From the NCBI GenBank assembly GCA_949127865.1, contig CASBQR010000074.1, forward strand, positions 1 through 35,938: a stretch of 35,938 nt of DNA. Direction: 5' to 3'. The position numbers and the translations under genes are program-made. Every line of letters begins with the position of its first letter. The stretch's first letter is position 1. The notes beneath the pieces are model-generated. The model had not been told where the DNA came from. It worked only from the letters and a program-made list of their open reading frames with translations, and did not search any database. The stretch comes from Synechococcales cyanobacterium PMM_0082 (GTDB taxonomy: Bacteria > Cyanobacteriota > Cyanobacteriia > Pseudanabaenales > Pseudanabaenaceae). Below, piece by piece: positions 29,410-35,938 of the stretch.

Positions 29410-31539
29410 ATGAAAGCATATTCAATTAGCACCTTCTCTCTTAGAAGAGTTGTAAATAAACACTTAGTTACGGTAATTTCTACTTTTTCGTTGGTTATTG
29501 GTGGAGTCGCAATCTATACCTTCACCCAGCCCTTTATGTATGAATCTAGAGCCTCTTTTTTAATTGAAAATACCGTTGATGGAGAAAATAATCTGGCGAC
29601 CCAAGCCACTATTCTTAGCAGTAGTCCGATTATTGAGACCGCATTACCCAAAATTACTACTAATCTTTCTAAAGCAGATTTACTAAAGCAAATTTCGGAA
29701 AATCTCTACATTACCCAAGCTCAGAATGCCAAGGTTTTAAATATTTCCTACCGCGATCGCAGCCCCAAAGCAGCTAGTGATATTTTGCAAGCGCTCCTCA
29801 CCACCTATAAAGCCTACGGGGTCACTAAAGCCAGTCAATCCACCCAACTAATCCAAAGTAAAATCCCAGAGGCTAAAAAGCAATTGGAATTAACTTCTAA
29901 TGCCCTGACAAGATTTCGTCAACAAAATAATATTACTGACCCTGATACCTACGCTGCCGCTATTTACACGATGAAGCAAGGGTTAGAAACCCAAACCCAA
30001 GAACTGCAAATTAAAATGGCACAATCCCAACGGCAACTGCAAGAACTGCAACGCCAAGTGGGAAGACCCGCCGATGTCGCCCTGAGTAATGCCATTCTCA
30101 GCCAAGATAGCAATTATCAAGTTTTAGTTAAACAATTTCAAGAGGCGCAGACTAATTACTTTTTAGAACGCACCAGATTTCAAGAAGCTCACCCACGAGT
30201 TCAAGCCTTGCGCGATCGCCGCGATCAAATCTATAGCCTGATGCAAGCTCAAGCCCAAGCAATTTTAGGTACTAGTGCTAATGATACCAATGTCACGATC
30301 GAAGGCACATCTAGTATTAAGCAAAACCTTGCCACTCAACTATTTGAAACCCAAACCCGCATTGCCACCCAAACCGCAGAATTAGGTAGTCTTAAAGCTG
30401 CTCAAGTTCGAGTAGAACAGGTGTTTGCCCAAATTCCGCAACTACAGCAAACCTATGTGGAACTGCAAAGACAGTTTAAGCAAGCTTCGGATTATCTAAC
30501 GCAACTGAGTCAAAAATTGGAAGAAATGAAAATCCTAGAAGCAAGGGAAACAAGTTCTTGGCAAATTTTAGAATCTCCAAGTATTCCCACCTTTCCTGTT
30601 TCACCCAATGTGTTATTAAATTTAATTCTTGGTGGACTCAGTGGCATATTTTTAGCAGCAGTAATCGTAGTTATTTTAGAAAGTAGTAATAATCGCCTGC
30701 AAGAGGTTTCGCAAATAAAAGCCATGAGCGATTTACCTGTCCTAGGAGCCATCCCTTTTCTCACGATTAATGCCAAGCTTCTATCTCCATCTTTAGAATT
30801 AACATCATCACAGGCATTTTTGCCACCCAGTTATAGTCATTCCGCATTTACAGAGGCGGTTAATTCTTTAGCATTAAATATTCGCAATCTAGCATCCCAA
30901 AGAGTTCTAAAATCCATCGCTTTTACCTCTTCCATTCCCTCTGAAGGCAAAAGTACCTTAATTTATAATCTGGGTTTAACCCTTGCCAGTTTGGGACACA
31001 AAGTTTTATTAATTGATGCCGACATGAGAAAACCAACTCTGCATACTCTGGCAGGGATTACGAATAAATTAGGATTATCTCAAGCGATCGCCACTAAACT
31101 CCCTTGGCAACAAATTATTCATAGTGGTGATCAGTCGCAATTTTCCGAAGGCTATCTGCATATCATTACCGCAGGGGCAACACCACCCAACCCCATGATT
31201 CTATTGGAGTCTCATAAATTCCAAAGACTCTTAACCGAATGGCACCAAATCTATGACTATGTTTTAATTGATACCCCGCCCATTGTTGGTATTACCGATG
31301 CTCAAAGCCTTGCGCCCAAGATGGATGGTGTAGTTTTAGTAACTGCGATCGAAAAAGCGACAAAACAGGCGATCGCTCGGGCTATGGAAATTCTCAAAAT
31401 CAATAACTGTAAAGTCGTAGGAATACTTGTTAACCTTGTTGATAAAAATGACACTACCTATTGCCACGACTACTCTACTTCTAACTATTACAATCAATCC
31501 TCTCAACCATTACTGAGTTCAAGTAATTCTGATTCTTGA
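29410..31539 (+). CDS. Wzz-type polysaccharide co-polymerase fused to a BY-kinase (CpsD/CapB family)
   Basis: N-terminal Wzz ('FTQPFMYESRASFLIEN'), coiled coil, TM, then 'IAFTSSIPSEGKSTLIYNLGLTLASLGHKVLLIDADMRKPTLH' (Walker A/A'), 'YDYVLIDTPPIVGITDAQ' (Walker B), C-terminal Tyr-rich tail. Confidence 0.94.
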   Translation: MKAYSISTFSLRRVVNKHLVTVISTFSLVIGGVAIYTFTQPFMYESRASFLIENTVDGENNLATQATILSSSPIIETALPKITTNLSKADLLKQISENLYITQAQNAKVLNISYRDRSPKAASDILQALLTTYKAYGVTKASQSTQLIQSKIPEAKKQLELTSNALTRFRQQNNITDPDTYAAAIYTMKQGLETQTQELQIKMAQSQRQLQELQRQVGRPADVALSNAILSQDSNYQVLVKQFQEAQTNYFLERTRFQEAHPRVQALRDRRDQIYSLMQAQAQAILGTSANDTNVTIEGTSSIKQNLATQLFETQTRIATQTAELGSLKAAQVRVEQVFAQIPQLQQTYVELQRQFKQASDYLTQLSQKLEEMKILEARETSSWQILESPSIPTFPVSPNVLLNLILGGLSGIFLAAVIVVILESSNNRLQEVSQIKAMSDLPVLGAIPFLTINAKLLSPSLELTSSQAFLPPSYSHSAFTEAVNSLALNIRNLASQRVLKSIAFTSSIPSEGKSTLIYNLGLTLASLGHKVLLIDADMRKPTLHTLAGITNKLGLSQAIATKLPWQQIIHSGDQSQFSEGYLHIITAGATPPNPMILLESHKFQRLLTEWHQIYDYVLIDTPPIVGITDAQSLAPKMDGVVLVTAIEKATKQAIARAMEILKINNCKVVGILVNLVDKNDTTYCHDYSTSNYYNQSSQPLLSSSNSDS

Positions 31540-31629
31540 GGAAGGGGTTTCAAAAAACGGTAAAATCCCCCATGAATAGTAGTAGCTAGATAAAATGGCA
31601 TACTAGTAGTGAAGTCTATTTATAAATCC

Positions 31630-32388
31630 ATGACCTCAGTTCAAGATAACTTAGCTATTAAGCCGCTCCAAACTGTTACACCCTTAGTAATTCAACTAGA
31701 CCAAGTCTATAAAATCTATGGCATGGGTGATACCGAAGTAACGGCTCTGGCGGGGGTAAGCTTGGAAATCGCCAAGGGTGAATATTGCTCAATCATGGGA
31801 GCCTCAGGATCGGGGAAATCGACAGCCATGAATATTATTGGTTGTTTAGATCGCCCGACCTCAGGCAATTACTTTCTTGATGGCGAAAATGTGGCTGATT
31901 TAGAGGAGTCAAAACTAGCTAAAATTCGGAATCTCAAGATCGGGTTTGTGTTTCAGCAGTTTCATCTTTTATCCCAACTCAGTGCTATGGAAAATGTGAT
32001 GTTACCCATGGCATACGCAGGAATTAAGGGTAGTGAAAGGAGCGATCGCGCAGCAACAGCCCTCAAAAAAATGGGATTAGGACATAGATTAAATAACAGA
32101 CCCAATCAACTATCAGGTGGACAACAACAACGAGTAGCGATCGCTCGTGCCATTGTCAATCAACCCGTACTTATACTTGCCGATGAACCAACAGGTGCTC
32201 TCGATTCTAAAACTACAGAAGAAGTTATAAATATTTTTAGTGAGTTGAATGCTAGTGGGATCACAGTGGTTATGGTAACTCACGAACCAGATGTAGCTCG
32301 TCATACTAACCGCATTGTGTGGTTTAAAGATGGGGAGGTGGTACATTCCAACCTTGCGCCTGCGGATTTGGGGCAGTCTTTGCATTGA
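31630..32388 (+). CDS. ABC transporter ATP-binding protein, MacB/LolD/DevA type
   Basis: 'GASGSGKSTAMNIIGCLDRPTSGNYFLDGENV', 'QQFHLLSQLSAMENVMLPM', 'LSGGQQQRVAIARAIVNQPVLILADEPTGALDSKT', 'VVMVTHEPDVA'. GTG start at 31609 also possible. Confidence 0.94.
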   Translation: MTSVQDNLAIKPLQTVTPLVIQLDQVYKIYGMGDTEVTALAGVSLEIAKGEYCSIMGASGSGKSTAMNIIGCLDRPTSGNYFLDGENVADLEESKLAKIRNLKIGFVFQQFHLLSQLSAMENVMLPMAYAGIKGSERSDRAATALKKMGLGHRLNNRPNQLSGGQQQRVAIARAIVNQPVLILADEPTGALDSKTTEEVINIFSELNASGITVVMVTHEPDVARHTNRIVWFKDGEVVHSNLAPADLGQSLH

Positions 32389-32409
32389 TTTATAATCTTT
32401 AAAATTGTC

Positions 32410-32427
32410 AGGTAATAATTATCACCT
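32410..32427. promoter_or_regulatory. 18-bp near-perfect palindrome upstream of the FIST gene
   Basis: AGGTAATAATTATCACCT, one mismatched pair across the dyad. Confidence 0.4.
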
Positions 32428-32526
32428 CATAGGCTAAAACCCTTTTGCTATATCATTACAAGGATATCAATCACGCCCACACAATGCAAAAGCACCAGCT
32501 AGGCAAATTAATGAAGAGGATCATAT

Positions 32527-33726
32527 ATGAAATGGGTTAGTGGCATTTCTACTAAAGTTTCATTAGAAGCAGCAGTAAAAGAAGTAACACATAAAGTCCT
32601 AGAAGAATTGGCGGGGCGATCGCCAGATTTTGGGATAGTTTTTATTTCCAACACTTTTGCTAGTGAATATCCTCGATTAATGCCCTTATTGGCAGAAAAT
32701 ATTAAAATTAAGCATTTAATTGGTTGCTCAGGTGGCGGCATTGTTGGCGATGGTCAAGAACTAGAAGACGTGACCGCATTATCATTAATGGTGGGTAATA
32801 TTCCCAATGCGGGGATTAGAACCTTTCATATTGTCGATGAAAATTTGCCAGATATGGATAGCTCGCCCGATCGCTGGCAGGAATTAATTGGAGTCAGCCC
32901 TTACGAAGAGGAACCAAATTTTGTAATCTTAGCCGATCCTTTTTCCTTTGCAGTTAGTGATTTTTTACAAGGTTTAGATTTTGCCTATCCCCATGCAGTT
33001 AAAGTTGGTGGTATGGCAAGTAGTGGTGGAGTTGGCGCTAATGCTTTATTTTGCAATTCTCAAGATGGGAAATATCAAATTTATCGCAATGGTACCGTAG
33101 GTGCAGTAGTTTGGGGGGATATAGTCATTGATGCAGTTGTAGCTCAGGGTTGTCGTCCCATTGGGCAGCCTTTACAAATTTCTGAGTGCGATCGCAATAT
33201 TATTATTTCCCTTGACGATCAGTCGCCTCTAGTTGCTTTACAAAATATTGTGAATGAATTAGATGAAAGCGATCGAGATTTGGCGCAACACTCTTTATTT
33301 GTAGGAGTAGTGATGGATGAGTTTAAGCCCTTACTAGAACAAGGTGATTTTTTAATTAGAAATATTATTGGCGTTGATCCTAGAAGTGGAGCGATCGCCA
33401 TTGCGGACAGAATGCGTCCTGGACAAAGAATTCAACTACATTTACGCGATCGTCAAGCTTCAGCCGAAGATTTGAAAGATGCTTTAATTCGCTATAAAAG
33501 AGAACATAACACTGACCATGCTTGCGCCGCTTTACTTTTTGCCTGTATGGGTAGGGGTGAAAAACTCTATGGTAAAACTGGTTTTGATTCTGATTTATTT
33601 CGCACCTATATAGGCGAAGTGCCAATTAGTGGCTTCTTCTGTGGTGGCGAAATCGGTCCCGTTGGTGGTACCACTTTTGTCCATGGCTATACTTCTTCCT
33701 TCGGCATCTTTAGGGATAGGGGTTAA
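32527..33726 (+). CDS. FIST-domain signal transduction protein (FIST_N + FIST_C)
   Basis: 'VLEELAGRSPDFGIVFISNTFASEYPRLMPLLAENIKIKHLIGCSGGGIVGDGQELE', 'LADPFSFAVSDFLQGLDFAYPHAVKVGGMASSGG', 'ALLFACMGRGEKLYG...VPISGFFCGGEIGPVGGTTFVHGYTSSFGIF'. Confidence 0.92.
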   Translation: MKWVSGISTKVSLEAAVKEVTHKVLEELAGRSPDFGIVFISNTFASEYPRLMPLLAENIKIKHLIGCSGGGIVGDGQELEDVTALSLMVGNIPNAGIRTFHIVDENLPDMDSSPDRWQELIGVSPYEEEPNFVILADPFSFAVSDFLQGLDFAYPHAVKVGGMASSGGVGANALFCNSQDGKYQIYRNGTVGAVVWGDIVIDAVVAQGCRPIGQPLQISECDRNIIISLDDQSPLVALQNIVNELDESDRDLAQHSLFVGVVMDEFKPLLEQGDFLIRNIIGVDPRSGAIAIADRMRPGQRIQLHLRDRQASAEDLKDALIRYKREHNTDHACAALLFACMGRGEKLYGKTGFDSDLFRTYIGEVPISGFFCGGEIGPVGGTTFVHGYTSSFGIFRDRG

Positions 33727-33757
33727 TTAAGCCTAAATCTACAGGAACCACCTATCC
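33714..33757. terminator. Candidate bidirectional hairpin across convergent stops
   Basis: GGATAGGGGTT ... AACCACCTATCC pair with one bulge and overlap the stop codons of the FIST and kinase genes; no clear U-tract. Confidence 0.35.
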
Positions 33758-35308
33758 TAAACATAGCTTTTGTGCCCAGTCATCTAAAACAGCTTTTAAT
33801 TGCTTGGGACGAACCGGCTTAGTCATAAAGCCCTGCATACCGGCATTGATACATCGCTGGCGATCCGCTTCTGATGCACCTGCAGTTAAAGCAATAATTA
33901 CGGGGGCATCTGCAAATTTTTGTAAGATCTGCTTAGTAGCTTCAATGCCATCCATTTTAGGCATTTGCACATCCATGAGAATAATGTGGTACAAATTTGC
34001 CTCTAAAGCCGCTAAAACTTCTAGCCCATCTCCCGCCACATCAACGGCATAACCCATTTTATTTAAAATCCTGACTAAAACTTTTTGATCGACGAAGCTA
34101 TCTTCAGCCAGTAAAATCTTGAGGTTTGATGCTGATTCTGATTGATGGTTTTCTAATATGCTTGGGCGATTGCCTGACAAACTGGTGAAATGATGATCAA
34201 TTTCAGAAGGAATACTGAGGGTAAAAGTTGTACCTTCTCCTAATTTACTGATTACTTTAAGATCTCCTCCCAATAGTGAAGCAAAATGTTTACTAATTGA
34301 TAATCCCAAGCCAGTACCATCTTCAAACTTAACCCCAGTTTTTACAAAAGGTTCAAAAATCTCATCTATTTCGAGCAGGGGAATTCCTCTACCTGTATCT
34401 TCTACTTCAAAAACTATGTGAGAAGCTTGCCCCAATATATCTTTAGCTATAAACGTATATACGGTGATGCTCCCCACTTGCGTAGATTGGATCGCATTAT
34501 TTAATATATTTACCAATATTTGCCTAAGCTTAATTTCATCAGACTGTATACATATTGGTACTTCTTCGGCAATTTTAAAAATTAGCTCTAGATTTTTTCT
34601 TTCTGCCTTGGGATTAAAAATATGGATTAGGTCATTAATCATCTCGCGCAGGACAAAAACTTTTTTATCAATTTCTAGGCGATGAGACTGAATTTTAGAC
34701 ATTTCCAAAATGTCATTGACTAAAGATAAAAGGTGCTTACCACTTTCATAAATAATTTCCGTATACCCCCGTTGCTCTATAGTGAGCAATTTATCCCAGC
34801 TCATTAATTGCGAGAATCCTAAAATTCCATTTAAGGGAATCCGCAGTTCGTGACTAATTCGAGTTAAAAATTCACTTTGAGATTTAATTGCTAAATCCGA
34901 TGTATTTTTACTTTTTTGAAGCTTAATTTCTAGGTCTAAGTTCTGTTGCTTTAGCAGCTTAATTCGATGACTATGTTGTAAGCGATCGCTAACATCCCTC
35001 ATAAAAATAGATGCAAAAATTGATGTTTCTAATTCTGCATAGTCTCTCAGCGAAATCACAGGAATATCTGGGTATTTATTTCCCATAATTTCATATATAT
35101 TTTCTAAATTCTCTATATCTCCACCTAAAATTATTAAATCTCCAAGGTCAATATTTGCTTCATTAATTGTGATTTCTTGTCTTGTTTCTTGGAGTTGAAT
35201 TACTTCGATTGAGCAATTCATTTTTAGCAAAAGACTGCACACATCCGAATTTGCTAAGATATTATTGATGATTGTGATATTTCTAGGCTTAAAATCCAAC
35301 ATAGACAT
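33752..35308 (-). CDS. Hybrid histidine kinase (N-terminal receiver-like region, HisKA, HATPase, C-terminal receiver)
   Basis: 'SEFLTRISHELRIPLNGILGFSQLMSW', 'LVNILNNAIQSTQ', 'VEDTGRGIPLLE', 'GTGLGLSISKHFASLLGGDL', REC 'ILLAEDSFVDQKVLVRILNKMGY...HIILMDVQMPKMDGIEATKQI...VIALTAG...GFMTKPVRP'. Confidence 0.93.
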   Translation of the reverse strand: MSMLDFKPRNITIINNILANSDVCSLLLKMNCSIEVIQLQETRQEITINEANIDLGDLIILGGDIENLENIYEIMGNKYPDIPVISLRDYAELETSIFASIFMRDVSDRLQHSHRIKLLKQQNLDLEIKLQKSKNTSDLAIKSQSEFLTRISHELRIPLNGILGFSQLMSWDKLLTIEQRGYTEIIYESGKHLLSLVNDILEMSKIQSHRLEIDKKVFVLREMINDLIHIFNPKAERKNLELIFKIAEEVPICIQSDEIKLRQILVNILNNAIQSTQVGSITVYTFIAKDILGQASHIVFEVEDTGRGIPLLEIDEIFEPFVKTGVKFEDGTGLGLSISKHFASLLGGDLKVISKLGEGTTFTLSIPSEIDHHFTSLSGNRPSILENHQSESASNLKILLAEDSFVDQKVLVRILNKMGYAVDVAGDGLEVLAALEANLYHIILMDVQMPKMDGIEATKQILQKFADAPVIIALTAGASEADRQRCINAGMQGFMTKPVRPKQLKAVLDDWAQKLCLG

Positions 35309-35387
35309 CTAGTGAGTTATTGGGGTTAGCTACCTGAACCTCCGTTAATCTTAATAGTAAAAACAGAGGAAATATATAGATTTAATT

Positions 35388-35816
35388 ATGTTAAAGAACA
35401 TATTCAATACTTTAATTAGTTGCTTAATCATGTTCTTAGTGGTGGCTTTTTTAATGATACCAAGTACCGAGACTGCAACTGCCACGCAACGTCGGATTGT
35501 TCAACCACAAAATGGAGCACCAATTCTATCAGGATTAATTAATGGAGAGCAATGGCTAAAAACCATACCTGATTCCAGAATCGCATACTGTAATGAAGCT
35601 TTTGTCGCATTCCGGGCTTCCCCATCCCAAAGCTATATCATTAGCTCTAACGTCCAGAGTCTAACTGCGGCAGGTTTGTGCGATCGCATAGATCAATATT
35701 TCAGCATCGAAGAAAACCTTGAATCCCGACTAGCTACTGCCGCAGCGATCGCCCCATTATTATTTGCCGACACCCCTATTGGCACGAAATATAATCAAAC
35801 TGAACCCTTAGATTAA
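35388..35816 (+). CDS. Small predicted secreted/membrane-anchored protein, unknown function
   Basis: N-terminal hydrophobic signal 'ISCLIMFLVVAFLMIPSTETATATQ', then a soluble domain with two Cys. Confidence 0.65.
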   Translation: MLKNIFNTLISCLIMFLVVAFLMIPSTETATATQRRIVQPQNGAPILSGLINGEQWLKTIPDSRIAYCNEAFVAFRASPSQSYIISSNVQSLTAAGLCDRIDQYFSIEENLESRLATAAAIAPLLFADTPIGTKYNQTEPLD

Positions 35817-35827
35817 AAAACAAAAAA

Positions 35828-35857
35828 TTTACAAAAGTAAACAAAAGGGTGTAGTAT
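35828..35857 (+). promoter_or_regulatory. Candidate sigma70-type promoter for the psbA-like gene
   Basis: TTTACA - 18 nt - TAGTAT, about 55 nt upstream of the ATG at 35913. Confidence 0.4.
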
Positions 35858-35912
35858 TAGGCACATAGGGAAACCTAATAAATAAATATACATAACCAAA
35901 ACAGCAATTATT

Positions 35913-35938
35913 ATGACCACAACAGTACAAAGACGCGA
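35913..35938 (+). CDS. psbA: Probable photosystem II D1 protein, first codons only (truncated by window edge)
   Basis: ATG ACC ACA ACA GTA CAA AGA CGC GA = MTTTVQRR(D/E), matching the D1 N-terminus MTTTLQ(Q/R)RE. Only 26 nt available. Confidence 0.55.

Noticed and set aside
1-35938. CRISPR arrays, tRNA or rRNA genes, prophage structural genes
   Set aside because: No regularly spaced repeats, cloverleaf-like genes or phage structural motifs seen on reading; frequent GCGATCGC is the ordinary cyanobacterial HIP1 motif.

Overview
The window is 35.9 kb of cyanobacterial chromosome, judged from abundant HIP1 (GCGATCGC) sites, a Cry-DASH gene, a CCB1-like gene and a psbA-like start at the right edge. 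Its core is a Pil/Pix-type taxis cluster at about 8.1-21.7 kb: PATAN-REC, CheY, CheW, three MCPs and a CheA-REC hybrid, plus a 74-aa DUF-type ORF nested between two MCPs. No cheR or cheB is seen in the window. Flanking it are: glycosyltransferases and an FkbM methyltransferase; a decayed IS4-like transposase; Cry-DASH photolyase; cobQ; lipA; a J-domain/TPR protein; an orphan sugar-type solute-binding lipoprotein; a DUF433/DUF5615 toxin-antitoxin pair; a MutS2 lacking the Smr domain; a CCB1-like protein; a Wzz/BY-kinase; a MacB-type ATPase; a FIST protein; and a hybrid histidine kinase. The observations most worth following are: (1) the middle MCP has a CBCR-type GAF with Asp where the chromophore Cys normally sits; (2) a tandem acidic (D/F)DDVFG motif array and a His-less second Hpt-like module in CheA; (3) a non-canonical hairpin tip in the first MCP; (4) a 72-nt imperfect duplication of the mutS2 3' end flanking the TA module; and (5) several short gene relics the ORF track misses (PIN/VapC N-terminus, ABC-exporter C-terminus, transposase). 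No search was run; family assignments come from motif recognition.
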